Shown here: in pieces, positions 8,837 to 17,685 of the stretch
How the letters are laid out: each line of letters starts with the position of its first letter
Position numbering within the stretch: the first letter of the stretch is position 1
Assembly: GCF_000196015.1 (NCBI RefSeq)
Contig: NC_007971.2
Span: 169,721-233,720, forward strand
Length of the DNA: 64,000 bases
DNA from: Cupriavidus metallidurans CH34
GTDB taxonomy: Bacteria; Pseudomonadota; Gammaproteobacteria; Burkholderiales; Burkholderiaceae
Direction: 5' to 3'
Position numbers and translations under genes: made by a program
Notes under the pieces: generated by a model
What the model was told of the DNA's origin: nothing
What the model saw: only the letters and a program-made list of their open reading frames with translations
Databases searched by the model: none

Positions 8837-9046
8837 CTATTTCGCGATGTCTTCTCCCACGCGATGCTCAATCGTTGCACCACCGCCGTACACATCGAAG
8901 TCCGCGGCTTTGGCGCCGTCCGTGTACGGATCCCTCGGTCGATGAATCTGTCCACGCTCAGCATTGCGCGCGGTTTCTGCAATGGCGCTGCCGATACCGA
9001 TGATCGAGACCATGAGAGCGAACAGGGCCGCAGTGGTGCGTTTCAT
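8837..9046 (-). CDS. Small exported protein with RDPYTDGA motif
   Basis: A 69-residue protein. It has a Sec signal peptide (KRTTAALFALMVSIIGIGSA, cleaved near AIAE) and a short mature part with PRDPYTDGAKAADF. A strong AGGAGG site lies just upstream of the ATG. The PRDPYTDG motif recurs in the gene at 10638, where it is repeated, so the two belong to one family of small periplasmic proteins flanking the copper genes. Similar small metal-responsive periplasmic proteins (the CopQ/MmrQ/PrsQ group) are reported in Cupriavidus. Membership is a guess from size and position only. Confidence 0.65.
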   Translation of the reverse strand: MKRTTAALFALMVSIIGIGSAIAETARNAERGQIHRPRDPYTDGAKAADFDVYGGGATIEHRVGEDIAK

Positions 9047-9245
9047 GAGTTGCCTCCTGTTGAGTTCTATTCAATATGATCCGGTCCCCCTTTGGACAAG
9101 GATCGTCTGCGCGTGTGCCGGAACGCAATGGGCACGACGGTCGGGGGCGCGATACGCCCTAGCAATTCGACAATGTCAGTCTAGTCCGGCCAACCGAACC
9201 TACAGATGACCCTCCCATTACAACTGCAGAAAGCTTTGGGGTGAA

Positions 9246-9881
9246 CTAGGTCTCGTTGCGAGGAGCTGCAAATCGGCGGCGATCTTCAGCGATTACCCAT
9301 TTCGCGAGCGCGGAGTCGGACAACTGTGTCGCACACAGGCCGTACCACTGGCGAATGGCATCCGCCCAGATTCTTCTCTCGGCGGCTAGCGACGCGAGGT
9401 AGAACTGGAGCTCCGCCGGCAATCGGGCAGGATGCCCGTCTTTGCTGCCGATCGTCAATTCATCCAGAGCTCGCTGCAGGCCTTCGCGTCTGTGCGCCCA
9501 CCACGCGTCTTTGCCGCGCTCCGCCAGCAAACACTGCAAATGGGCTCGCAGGGCGACGACCTTGGACCAGGTGACGACAGGCAGTTCGTCGTTGCTGCTA
9601 CGTAGCCAGCTCGACAGCGCGTCGACGTCAGGTTCTCCCGCACTTCCGAGGAGGCCTGGCATGTATGAAGCCATCGGCGAGACGGCGTCCTGGAGCAGTT
9701 CACGGCTAACGGCCGATGGCAGGGACCGCAGCCACTCGATAAGAGCGTAAGGCGGTGACAGGGAAATTGGGGTGGGGCAAGCCATAAGCATGTTGAAGCA
9801 GCAAAAAAAGGTTCTCGTCCTTCGGTCTGAGATGGGCATCGCATCGGTGCCACTAGCCCGTCGGAACAGGTCACGATGCAT
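9246..9881 (-). CDS. Uncharacterised protein
   Basis: A frame of up to 211 residues with helical, Trp-rich character (ALIEWLRSLPSAV, WAHRREGLQRALDEL, WADAIRQWYGLC). I do not recognise a family. The true start is uncertain: the first ATG lies in a palindrome, and none of the candidate starts has a good ribosome-binding site. It is probably a cytosolic helical protein. It sits between two small exported proteins of the copper cluster, transcribed away from copH. Confidence 0.45.
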   Translation of the reverse strand: MHRDLFRRASGTDAMPISDRRTRTFFCCFNMLMACPTPISLSPPYALIEWLRSLPSAVSRELLQDAVSPMASYMPGLLGSAGEPDVDALSSWLRSSNDELPVVTWSKVVALRAHLQCLLAERGKDAWWAHRREGLQRALDELTIGSKDGHPARLPAELQFYLASLAAERRIWADAIRQWYGLCATQLSDSALAKWVIAEDRRRFAAPRNET

Positions 9882-9886
9882 CGTGA
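9871..9886. promoter_or_regulatory. Perfect 16-bp palindrome, candidate operator
   Basis: TCACGATGCATCGTGA is perfectly self-complementary. It lies at the 5' end of the uncharacterised minus-strand gene and about 170 bases upstream of the CopH-like gene, where a dimeric regulator could act on both. No matching regulator gene was identified in the window. Confidence 0.4.
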
Positions 9887-10053
9887 CGCGAGGCTTTGGC
9901 GTAAGCGTCTGGAAGGCTAACGCAACGCTGACAATCTCGGTTGCGCTATTCGCGGAGCTTTCCGAGTTGTAACGGGTGGGTAAGGTGTTCGTATGGGCTG
10001 GATGGCTAACATCGTTGGCAAGGGTTAGGCCCGAAACTTATAAGGAGAACATC

Positions 10054-10515
10054 ATGACATCTCAAAAGCCCTCGATCGCGTCGTTCATGCTCGGCGTCGC
10101 CGCACTTCTCGCAACCTCCGTTGCATGGAGCGCTGACAAACTCGAATCCACCAACCCAGCCGGGTGGTCACAGCAGGCCCAGATTCAAGTGGCTGCACAG
10201 CATGATCATGGCGCCAGAGCCGGTCTCTCTTCGTTGTCCGCTATCAAGCCCGGTCCGGAGGCTTCCCTGTTCGGCAGCGAGGCGCCGGCGGGAAGCACCT
10301 CGCGCGTCGTCGACGTTGCGCCGGGCCTGAAGTATGTGAATGTCGATTCGGGCGAGACCGTAACGTTCAAGAGTGGGGCGAGCGAGATCACTTTCGCTTT
10401 TGCGCAGTTGGACCGTAACAAGGCCGTTGCCCTCAACGTGCTCTTCCCGGAATTGCCTGGTGGCCAGGGCGTCTGGGTGTACATCGAGCAGAGCGAACTC
10501 TACATCGGCGGTTGA
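10054..10515 (+). CDS. CopH/CzcE-like periplasmic metal-binding protein
   Basis: A 153-residue protein. The signal peptide is cleaved near SVAWSA; a His-containing linker (AAQHDHGARAG) follows, then a C-terminal beta domain (VNVDSGETVTFKSG, ITFAFAQLD, VWVYIEQSELYIGG). That domain resembles CzcE and CopH, small Cupriavidus periplasmic proteins that bind copper and other divalent metals. The ATG at 10054 has AAGGAG 6 bases upstream; a longer frame starts earlier without such a site. In C. metallidurans copH lies on this side of copF, which supports the call. Identity to copH is not verified. Confidence 0.65.
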   Translation: MTSQKPSIASFMLGVAALLATSVAWSADKLESTNPAGWSQQAQIQVAAQHDHGARAGLSSLSAIKPGPEASLFGSEAPAGSTSRVVDVAPGLKYVNVDSGETVTFKSGASEITFAFAQLDRNKAVALNVLFPELPGGQGVWVYIEQSELYIGG

Positions 10516-10637
10516 CCCGGCGACAGTGCCAACAGCGCACCTGTCTGTTTTGTCATGTTCCGGTCAGGCTGGGGTCGGCAACCGTCACGTAAGCTGTATA
10601 TCAACGGTTCGCTGAACCCAACCTCTTGGAGATTGCG

Positions 10638-10874
10638 ATGAAAACGCTGAAGAAGAGTGTCCTGCTGGTGCTGGCAGTCGCCACGCTTGGTGGAACGGCA
10701 GGAGTCGCGAACGCCGGGGTAACTTCCCCGCGCGATCCCTATACTGATGGCGGCCACTCGATGGGGGGGCGCGATCCGTTCACGGATGGTGCGCATTCGA
10801 TGGGCACGCGTGACCCGTTCACCGACGGCGGACATTCCATCGGAACCCGCGATACGTTCTCTGACGGCGCTTGA
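10638..10874 (+). CDS. Small exported RDPFTDG-repeat protein
   Basis: A 78-residue protein with a signal peptide (LLVLAVATLGGTAG, cleaved near ANA). The mature part is almost entirely a repeat: SPRDPYTDGGHSMG, RDPFTDGAHSMG, RDPFTDGGHSIG, RDTFSDGA. The unit of about 13 residues combines Asp, His and Met in fixed spacing, which would suit weak metal binding. The gene follows the CopH-like gene by 122 bases on the same strand and shares its motif with the gene at 8837. No known domain. The start is the ATG preceded by TTGGAG. Confidence 0.7.
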   Translation: MKTLKKSVLLVLAVATLGGTAGVANAGVTSPRDPYTDGGHSMGGRDPFTDGAHSMGTRDPFTDGGHSIGTRDTFSDGA

Positions 10875-10902
10875 TCGTCAAGGTCCTGGCTGAGACGGCA
10901 CG

Positions 10903-10945
10903 CGCCCATGGCGCACCGAATAAGGCTCGGTGTCGTCCATGGGCG
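10903..10945. terminator. Inverted repeat between convergent genes
   Basis: The arms CGCCCATGG and CCATGGGCG (10903-10911 and 10937-10945) flank a 25-base loop between the converging repeat-protein and restriction-like genes. There is no T-run, so a transcription-stopping role is only possible. Confidence 0.35.
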
Positions 10946-10983
10946 TTGTGCATTCTGGAGCCCCGCCGGCCGTGAAGCGCGAA

Positions 10984-12249
10984 CTACAAGGATTTGGCGA
11001 TCGCCTCGATCGGCTTGATGCCCATGCCAAAGCGTGCGATGTTCTCCCGATGCTCGCGAAGGCTGGAGTATGGGACGTATCGCATGTTGAGTTCCGCGAC
11101 ACGGCTGAATGCCGGCCGGCTGAGTTGCGCACGGACTTCCGCTTCGCGGTTATCTGGCGCCACGAGGAATAGATGTTTGGTGGCGGATTGACTGGTGCCC
11201 AGGGCAAGATCCAGCAGCCGCACGATGCCGGAGTAGATCGATGTCGAATGCTCGACCTCGAACGCGGCGGCCACCTCAAGGGTTGCGGGATCCAGCCAGA
11301 CCGCGTCGATCAGCGGGACCGTCTCACCGCCCGAGACGAGCAGCGTCGCCGGTAAGGCGGACAAACACCCAAGACTAAGGGGCTCGCCATTGTATTCGCG
11401 CCCCCGGTCGTTGGTCGCGATCCAAACCGCGTAGCCGAGCGACTTCCCGAGATCTCTTAGCCAGCCTTGGACTTCGGTATGCGTGGCATCTTCAAGTTTG
11501 TCTGCCTGGATCTGCTTGGCGAGTGCGGACGCCTGTTCCCTGACCTTGGCCAGATCGTCTTCCCACGCGCTGACCTCGCCGGGCAGATCGTTGCATGGCG
11601 GAGCGGGATAACGCCCTGTGCCGACGTCAAATAACAGGCCGGCCAGCGCGCCAAGATCATTGGAAAGGACATCACGATAGCGATGATTGAGCGCCAGGAT
11701 GCGATCGCGCATCGCAAGGTAGTGATCCCACTTGCCCAGCTTGACTGCCGCACCGGTCAGGGCGTTGTAGCCGTTCACGATCGCTGTATTGAACGGTGGA
11801 AGCAGGGTGGGGTGGATAAAATAGAGCAGGTTGGCGACGGCGGGGCCGAGGCCTTTGATCCCCACGCCGCTCAGTCGCTGGATCGCGGTGAGCATCTCTG
11901 CTTCGGTATCGCAACAATTGCACGTGTGAAGCAACCTTGCGAACGCACGCTGGTTGTCGGCGTTCTCGTAAATATCGGGAATGCGCAGTTTCGGCTTCCA
12001 GAGAAACGCGTGATCGGCACCCTTGAAGATCTGCCGCTGTTCGGCAACCGAAGCGACAACGGTCTCCAGCGACGATCCTCGGTACGCATTGCCAAAGGTG
12101 CCTGCGTGAATTTCCTCGACGACGGCGCCGATCCCGCGCCGGATGGATCTGAAATTCTTGAGGCGTTTAGGCCAGAGGAACCAGGTTTGATAGGTGCCGC
12201 TTGGATCGGATTTCCAGCGTTCGATGAGGGTTCGGGTGGTGTCTGTCAT
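10984..12249 (-). CDS. Predicted type II restriction endonuclease-like protein with helix-hairpin-helix
   Basis: A 421-residue cytosolic protein. Around residue 125 it has LSGVGIKGLGPAVANLL, a helix-hairpin-helix DNA-binding motif. In the C-terminal third, LIDAVWLDP followed by AAAFEVEHSTSIYSGIVRL looks like the Asp ... Glu-x-Glu core of a PD-(D/E)XK nuclease. Proteins of this build are often annotated as restriction endonucleases. No methyltransferase partner lies nearby, so it may be a solitary or modification-dependent nuclease. It sits as a passenger inside the copper cluster, convergent with the repeat-protein gene. Motif calls are by eye. Confidence 0.6.
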   Translation of the reverse strand: MTDTTRTLIERWKSDPSGTYQTWFLWPKRLKNFRSIRRGIGAVVEEIHAGTFGNAYRGSSLETVVASVAEQRQIFKGADHAFLWKPKLRIPDIYENADNQRAFARLLHTCNCCDTEAEMLTAIQRLSGVGIKGLGPAVANLLYFIHPTLLPPFNTAIVNGYNALTGAAVKLGKWDHYLAMRDRILALNHRYRDVLSNDLGALAGLLFDVGTGRYPAPPCNDLPGEVSAWEDDLAKVREQASALAKQIQADKLEDATHTEVQGWLRDLGKSLGYAVWIATNDRGREYNGEPLSLGCLSALPATLLVSGGETVPLIDAVWLDPATLEVAAAFEVEHSTSIYSGIVRLLDLALGTSQSATKHLFLVAPDNREAEVRAQLSRPAFSRVAELNMRYVPYSSLREHRENIARFGMGIKPIEAIAKSL

Positions 12250-12410
12250 GGCGTCACTTTTTTGCCGGGCAGTGTATCACCGCGGACCCGGAATACTGTG
12301 CGCCAAAACGATCGCAAGCGAACTTGACCTTCCCATGGCGGGAAGGATTATGGTGTATCGAGTTAGCGTTGTCGGGTCGTGGCTTGGCTAATTGTCTGAA
12401 AGGTGACGTC

Positions 12411-12683
12411 ATGGATTCCCACGTAGTACAGGATGCTGGGTCGAAGACCGGGTTCAACCGGCGTGCGATTGCGGGGCTTGCTCTTGGGGCCGTGTCGATC
12501 GTCGCGCTCGCTTTCGCTGCCTCGGACTGGAAGCGGCTTGCATCGATGTTGCCTTTTGGGCTAGTGTTGCTGTGCCCGTTGATGCATTTCCATCACGCCG
12601 GGCGTCACCGGAATTCATCCTCGGCGAGAGGTAACGAGGCAAACGAACAGCGCGTCGGAATACAGGAGTCGCACAATGAATGA
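12411..12683 (+). CDS. DUF2933-like small membrane protein upstream of copF
   Basis: A 90-residue protein with two hydrophobic segments ([17 protein letters not shown] and [17 protein letters not shown]) followed by MHFHHAGRH, a metal-suited His/Met cluster. DUF2933 proteins of this size occur beside copper and multidrug transporters. Its last 8 bases overlap the start of copF, so translation is coupled. It may assist copper delivery to the ATPase, but the family has no proven function. It occupies the position of copO in the Cupriavidus cluster; identity not verified. Confidence 0.65.
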   Translation: MDSHVVQDAGSKTGFNRRAIAGLALGAVSIVALAFAASDWKRLASMLPFGLVLLCPLMHFHHAGRHRNSSSARGNEANEQRVGIQESHNE

Positions 12684-15093
12684 CCGTAGCCCGCTCCCGC
12701 CACACGAGCACTCTGCGCACGGCGGAGCGTCGCCAGGCGATCATGACGCGCATCATGACCATTCGCATGCCGGGCATAGCTCGCAATGCGATGGCAATCG
12801 CGCGTCCGAGGCCGACTTGAAAGATCCGGTGTGTGGAATGGCCGTATCGACGGAGTCAAAATTCCGAGCCGAACACGATGGCAAGCAGTATTACTTTTGC
12901 AGCAACTCCTGCCATCAGAAGTTTCTGCAGGAGCCGGCGAAGTATGTGGGGGTGAAGACCTCTGATACCACGGAACCGGTTGCCGCGCCGGAAGGGACCA
13001 TCTACACGTGCCCAATGCACCCGGAGATTCGTCGGGATCGTCCCGGGAACTGCCCGAAGTGCGGGATGGCGCTGGAGCCGCTGTTGCCGGATATCGAGGA
13101 CGGCGAAAATCCAGAGCTGACGGATTTTCGACGCCGCTTCTGGTGGACGCTGCCGCTGACCGCAGTCGTCTTTGTACTCGCGATGTTCGGGTCTCGGCTG
13201 GGCTTGATGTCACCCGACATGCAAAGCTGGATGGAGTTTGTTCTGGCGACGCCGGTCGTCCTGTGGGCGGGCTGGCCATTTTTCGAACGCTGCCTGCAAT
13301 CGTTCGTCAATCGCAGTCCGAACATGTGGACCCTGATTGGGCTGGGAACTGGTGCTGCCTATATCTATAGCGTGGTGGCGACGATTGCGCCGGGCGTTTT
13401 CCCGCCCGCGTTCGCCGCGCATGGGCGTATTGGCGTGTATTTTGAGGCCGCCGCGGTCATCATCTCGCTCACCCTGCTCGGGCAGCTTCTTGAGCTCAAG
13501 GCGCGCTCGCAGACCTCCGCCGCAATCAAATCTCTGCTCGGCCTGGCACCAAAAACTGCCCGCCGCATTGGCACCGACGGACAAGAGGAGGATGTGGCCC
13601 TGACCCACGTTCACGTGGGAGACCTGTTGCGGGTCCGGCCCGGCGAAAAAGTACCCGTGGACGGCGTCGTCACGGAAGGTAGCAGCTCCATCGACGAATC
13701 GATGATTACGGGCGAGCCGATGCCGGTTTCAAAGCGCGCGGGTGACCACGTCATTGGCGCGACGATCAACACTTCGGGCAGCCTGATCATTCGGTCGGAG
13801 AAGGTCGGTGCGCAGACCATGTTGTCCCAGATCGTCCAGATGGTTGCCCAGGCACAGCGGTCGAAGGCGCCGATGCAGCGCATGGCGGATCGCGTTGCTG
13901 GGGTATTCGTGCTCGCAGTCATTGGTGTGGCGGCGGCCACGTTTCTCGCGTGGGGACTCTTCGGCCCCGAGCCGAGTTGGGTATTTGGCCTGATCAACGC
14001 GGTCGCCGTGCTGATTATCGCGTGCCCATGCGCGCTTGGATTGGCCACGCCGATGTCCATCATGGTCGCAAGCGGTAAGGGTGCTGCGAACGGCGTGCTA
14101 TTTCGGGATGCGGCGGCGATCGAAAACCTTCGCAAGGTTACCGCACTGATTGTGGACAAGACCGGTACATTGACCGAGGGCCGACCCGCCTTTGCGCGAT
14201 CTGTGGGGATCAACGGCTATGGCGACGAAGAGGTGCTGTGGCTCGCCGCAAGTCTTGACCAAGGGAGCGAGCATCCGCTAGCCGCCGCGCTGGTTTCCGC
14301 CGCACGGGATGCAGGGTTGACCCTGGAGAAGGCAGAAAATTTTGAATCAAGCACAGGGATTGGCGTTCGAGGCAAAGTGGGGGGGGAAAGGCTGGCCATT
14401 GGCAACACGGCGCTCATGGAGGAGGAGCGTGTCCAGGTTGAGCCGTTGCGTGCGCAAGCCGAGGACCTGCGCGCACAGGGAGCGAGCGTCATGTATCTGT
14501 CCGTTGACGGCACGCTGGCTGGGCTACTTGCCGTGTCGGACCCTATCAAGCACTCGACACCAGAAGCGTTGCAGAGTCTGCGGGACGAGGGTATCCGCGT
14601 GATCATGGCCACCGGTGATGGCCTCGCCACAGCGAAAGCGGTGGCCACCAATCTGAACATTGACGAGTTCCGTGGGGAAGTGAAGCCCGCCGACAAGCTT
14701 GCGTTGGTGACGCAACTGCAGGACGCTGGCGACGTGGTGGCCATGGCGGGTGACGGGATCAATGACGCACCTGCACTGGCCAAGGCCGATGTGGGTATCG
14801 CCATGGGCACCGGGACCGATGTTGCAATGAACAGCGCCCAGGTTACCCTGGTCAAGGGCGATTTGCGCGGCATCGCCCGGGCCCGAAACCTCTCGGAAGC
14901 GACGATCCGTAACATGAAGCAAAACCTGGCATTTGCCTTTGTCTATAACGCGCTTGGCGTGCCCTTGGCCGCTGGCGTCCTGTACCCGTTTACCGGGTTG
15001 CTGCTGTCCCCCATGATTGCGGCGCTCGCGATGAGCCTGAGTTCCGCATCGGTGATTTCCAACGCGCTGAGGCTCAGGCGGACGGCTGTCTGA
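12676..15093 (+). CDS. copF: Copper-exporting P1B-type ATPase CopF
   Basis: An 805-residue inner-membrane pump that drives Cu(I) out of the cytoplasm with ATP. In order: a His-rich N-terminus (residues 10-34), a YHS domain starting at DPVCGM (51-55) with a Cys pair at about 75-80, and a second metal module CPMHPEI ... [10 protein letters not shown] near 113-140. Then the membrane/actuator region ([12 protein letters not shown]), the transport motif CPC at 450-452, the phosphorylation motif DKTGTLT with Asp494, and the hinge GDGIND at 692-697. The classical GMTCxxC domains are replaced by the YHS and His-rich modules. First large gene of the copF-copG-copJ set; all key motifs are intact. Confidence 0.95.
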   Translation: MNDRSPLPPHEHSAHGGASPGDHDAHHDHSHAGHSSQCDGNRASEADLKDPVCGMAVSTESKFRAEHDGKQYYFCSNSCHQKFLQEPAKYVGVKTSDTTEPVAAPEGTIYTCPMHPEIRRDRPGNCPKCGMALEPLLPDIEDGENPELTDFRRRFWWTLPLTAVVFVLAMFGSRLGLMSPDMQSWMEFVLATPVVLWAGWPFFERCLQSFVNRSPNMWTLIGLGTGAAYIYSVVATIAPGVFPPAFAAHGRIGVYFEAAAVIISLTLLGQLLELKARSQTSAAIKSLLGLAPKTARRIGTDGQEEDVALTHVHVGDLLRVRPGEKVPVDGVVTEGSSSIDESMITGEPMPVSKRAGDHVIGATINTSGSLIIRSEKVGAQTMLSQIVQMVAQAQRSKAPMQRMADRVAGVFVLAVIGVAAATFLAWGLFGPEPSWVFGLINAVAVLIIACPCALGLATPMSIMVASGKGAANGVLFRDAAAIENLRKVTALIVDKTGTLTEGRPAFARSVGINGYGDEEVLWLAASLDQGSEHPLAAALVSAARDAGLTLEKAENFESSTGIGVRGKVGGERLAIGNTALMEEERVQVEPLRAQAEDLRAQGASVMYLSVDGTLAGLLAVSDPIKHSTPEALQSLRDEGIRVIMATGDGLATAKAVATNLNIDEFRGEVKPADKLALVTQLQDAGDVVAMAGDGINDAPALAKADVGIAMGTGTDVAMNSAQVTLVKGDLRGIARARNLSEATIRNMKQNLAFAFVYNALGVPLAAGVLYPFTGLLLSPMIAALAMSLSSASVISNALRLRRTAV

Positions 15094-15137
15094 CGCGAGC
15101 CGATCGTTGTTGCAAGTTCTGTACAAGGAATATTTTA

Positions 15138-15551
15138 ATGAAATACCTGTTTGCCGCTGCCATCCTGGCAGGAAGTGCCGCGTCGTATGCCGCGGCGCCT
15201 GCCATGACGGTCTATAAGGATCCTAACTGCGGTTGTTGCGAAGAGTGGGTGAAGCACATCAATCAAGCCGGCTTCCCCCCCAAGGTGATCAACTCGACGG
15301 ATGTGACCTCGGTAAAGACGCGGCTTGGGGTGCCGGCCTCATTCAGTTCCTGCCACACCGCCGTGCTGGAAACTAGCGGCCAGGTCATTGAGGGGCATGT
15401 GCCGGCCTCCGCTATCCAGAAACTGGTGGCCAATCGCGCAGTCAAGGGCGTCGCAGTGCCTGGCATGCCGACCAACGCACCGGGCATGGGCAAGCTGAAC
15501 GGCGGCCTGGTCACGGTGGATTTCCAGGGCAAGCCCTTCTCCCAAGATTAA
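15138..15551 (+). CDS. copG: CopG-like DUF411 periplasmic protein
   Basis: A 137-residue protein with a signal peptide (cleaved around SYAAAPA). The thioredoxin-like DUF411 core follows: VYKDPNCGCCEEWVKH (Cys31, Cys33, Cys34) and FSSCHTAVLE with a conserved Cys-His. DUF411 CopG proteins bind copper through these residues and are thought to take part in periplasmic copper redox handling. Length is normal. It follows copF by 44 bases on the same strand, with AAGGAA before the ATG. Confidence 0.88.
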   Translation: MKYLFAAAILAGSAASYAAAPAMTVYKDPNCGCCEEWVKHINQAGFPPKVINSTDVTSVKTRLGVPASFSSCHTAVLETSGQVIEGHVPASAIQKLVANRAVKGVAVPGMPTNAPGMGKLNGGLVTVDFQGKPFSQD

Positions 15552-15594
15552 AGAAATCAGAGCTGGCGGCACCAATGCCGCCAGACAATGCTGC

Positions 15595-16119
15595 ATGGAA
15601 GAATCCAACAAGCCGCGCTGGAGGATCATCGGCCTCCTGGGGTTAGGTACCGTCGCCGCGACGGTCATCGCGCTGCAGGCCAAACGCTATCTGGAGACAC
15701 CGCAAATCCCCGATCGGGCACGGAGTGGGCGTGAATTGCGCATCGACACATCGGATTTACAGCGGGTGGAGCGAGGCAGGCAGCTATATGCGCAGGCATG
15801 TGCGGCGTGCCACGGTGCCAAACTGGAAGGGCAGCCGAACTGGCGCGATAGGCTGCCAAGTGGGCGGCTGCCGGCCCCACCACACGACGCGTCAGGCCAT
15901 ACCTGGCACCATGCGGACGCGATACTGTTCTCGCTCACGAAGAATGGATTGGTACCAGGCGTCTCTGCGCCGAGCAATTATGTCAGCGACATGCCGGCCT
16001 TCAAGTCGTCGATGTCAGACGAGGACATCGTTGCAGTACTGGCCTACATCAAAAGCACCTGGCCAGAGAAGATGCAGGCCGCCCAGCGCGAGGCGACCAA
16101 CGAGTACATCGGTCGCTAG
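15595..16119 (+). CDS. copJ: Mono-haem cytochrome c of the cop cluster (copJ position)
   Basis: A 174-residue protein with an uncleaved N-terminal membrane anchor (IIGLLGLGTVAATVIAL). One haem site, CAACH, lies at residues 69-73, and a distal Met is likely in NYVSDMPAFKSSMSD. The fold is that of class I cytochromes c facing the periplasm. It follows copG by 43 bases. It may pass electrons during periplasmic copper oxidation or reduction. The symbol rests on its place between copG and copI as in the C. metallidurans cluster, not on a sequence comparison. Confidence 0.75.
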   Translation: MEESNKPRWRIIGLLGLGTVAATVIALQAKRYLETPQIPDRARSGRELRIDTSDLQRVERGRQLYAQACAACHGAKLEGQPNWRDRLPSGRLPAPPHDASGHTWHHADAILFSLTKNGLVPGVSAPSNYVSDMPAFKSSMSDEDIVAVLAYIKSTWPEKMQAAQREATNEYIGR

Positions 16120-16138
16120 CCTGTCGAGAAACAAGAAC

Positions 16139-16174
16139 GGCCTCCATGCCTGTCGTCATCACAGGTTGGAGGCC
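16139..16174. terminator. Hairpin between convergent copJ and copI
   Basis: GGCCTCCA pairs with TGGAGGCC, and inside it CCTGT pairs with ACAGG, giving a long stem with a seven-base loop. There is no T-run. It lies exactly in the gap between the two converging operons and likely limits read-through in both directions. Confidence 0.55.
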
Positions 16175-16213
16175 ATCGGTCAGTTTGGCGGGAGTGGTTA
16201 GTCGCGTGCCGCG

Positions 16214-16690
16214 CTATTTTCTCACAACGACCTTGCCGACCATACCGGCTTCGAAGTGGCCGGGCACCAGGCAGGCGAAATCGACCGTTCCAGGCTTTTC
16301 AAACCGCCAGACGAGAGTTCCCTGTGCGCCCGGTGCGAGCGTGAGCTTGTTCGGGGCAGCGTGCTTTTCGCCGGCCATCTCCCGCATCATTTTTGCATGC
16401 TCTTTCAGTTCGGCCGTCGTGCCGATCACCATCTCGTGCTCGATCATCCCGGCATTGCGTACCTGAAACCGGATGGTGTCACCCGCTTTCACCGGGATCG
16501 CGTCGGGCGAGAATCGCATGGTGTCGTTCATCGTGACGTCCACCGTACGCGTGGCCTTGGCACTAACGCCAGGTTGTCCTGCGACCGATGCAGCCGGTTT
16601 GCGCGTGGCCGAGCTGTCATTGCTCGGGGCGGCTGTCGCCAGCGACGGTACAAAGGCCACAGCGATGAGAGAAAGCGCGAGTGTCTTCAT
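16214..16690 (-). CDS. copI: CopI-like periplasmic cupredoxin
   Basis: A 158-residue protein with a signal peptide (KTLALSLIAVAFVPSLATA) and a blue-copper (plastocyanin-like) domain. Likely copper ligands are His in MIEHEMVIG, then Cys, His and Met in FACLVPGHFEAGM, the classic H...C-x(n)-H-x(n)-M set. It is a soluble periplasmic copper or electron carrier. It is the last gene of the copA-B-C-D-I operon, 71 bases after copD. Confidence 0.85.
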   Translation of the reverse strand: MKTLALSLIAVAFVPSLATAAPSNDSSATRKPAASVAGQPGVSAKATRTVDVTMNDTMRFSPDAIPVKAGDTIRFQVRNAGMIEHEMVIGTTAELKEHAKMMREMAGEKHAAPNKLTLAPGAQGTLVWRFEKPGTVDFACLVPGHFEAGMVGKVVVRK

Positions 16691-16761
16691 GGCGAACCTC
16701 GGTGGTGGGATGTTAGGGATGGGCCGAGTCGGATCGACTCAGCCTCTGAATTGGACGGGTC

Positions 16762-17679
16762 TTACATTTGCATGGGGGAAAGAATGCCGAGCGATGCAAC
16801 CAGAATCAGGATCAGCGTCGCGGCGCCGGTCTCGATCGTCAGGCTGCGTTGCAGCGTGCGTACGGCGACCACGTGATCCCCGGTGCGAACCGCATGTTCA
16901 AGCTGCGGGCTGAGATGGAAACGGTTGGCCGCTGCGAGCAGCAGCATGATGCCGAAGAGTGCTAGCTTGAATAGCAGCAGGCCACCGTACGACGCCAGGC
17001 TCAGTTCCGGCAGTTGCAACCCAATAATCATCCAGTAGTTGACGACGCCGGTGACCACCAGGGTGGCAACCACCATCGTGCCGACCTGGGCGAATCCATT
17101 GGACGTCCGGCTCAGTAGCGCCACCTTGTTGGGGGTTGCGGCCGTGCGGGACAACACAACGAAGGCAATCAGGGCACCGAACCATGCGCCGGCTGCGATC
17201 AGGTGTGCGATGTCTGATGCAAGGTGGATATAGCCCTTCACGCCGTCGTCCATCGCGCCGTGCCCTCCCCACGCCAAGGTTGCCAGCGCGAACGCGGCAC
17301 CGCCTGTTATGGCGCTGAACTGGGACAGCGGCCGATTACGCAGGAAGAGCGCGGCGAGCAGACACAGGAACAGGGCAACCACACGAACAATCCAGGCCGT
17401 ACCGAACGCGGTCCCGGTCACAATCATCTCGAAAACGTGGCCTTGAAGTTCCGTGTACGAAGCGGCGCCCGTCATGCCCTTCGCCATGACGGCGATGTTC
17501 ACGAACGACAGGACGATACCGAGCGTTGCGGCCACCTTGCAAAGAGTTGCAAAGGAGGCACCGATCGGTGACCGCCGCTCCTCCTGGCGCAATGCATACA
17601 AGGCGAACAGCGGAAGGCCAAACAGCGCTGCGAGATCTAGATAGAGTGCGAAACGCACTGCGACAGTTGCCCAGTCCAT
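16762..17679 (-). CDS. copD: CopD inner-membrane copper protein
   Basis: A 305-residue protein with about eight membrane helices and the CopD-family features: conserved His in HGAMDDGVKGYIHLASDIAH and GAWFGALIAFVV. Length is as expected. CopD works with CopC to move copper across the inner membrane, although it can confer sensitivity when expressed alone. It starts 6 bases after the copC stop, so the two are tightly coupled. Confidence 0.9.
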   Translation of the reverse strand: MDWATVAVRFALYLDLAALFGLPLFALYALRQEERRSPIGASFATLCKVAATLGIVLSFVNIAVMAKGMTGAASYTELQGHVFEMIVTGTAFGTAWIVRVVALFLCLLAALFLRNRPLSQFSAITGGAAFALATLAWGGHGAMDDGVKGYIHLASDIAHLIAAGAWFGALIAFVVLSRTAATPNKVALLSRTSNGFAQVGTMVVATLVVTGVVNYWMIIGLQLPELSLASYGGLLLFKLALFGIMLLLAAANRFHLSPQLEHAVRTGDHVVAVRTLQRSLTIETGAATLILILVASLGILSPMQM

Positions 17680-17685
17680 TGCAGC

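Noticed and set aside
13002..14915. Several long minus-strand frames inside copF
   Set aside because: They follow from the GC-rich codon usage of copF, which is a fully recognisable ATPase on the plus strand.
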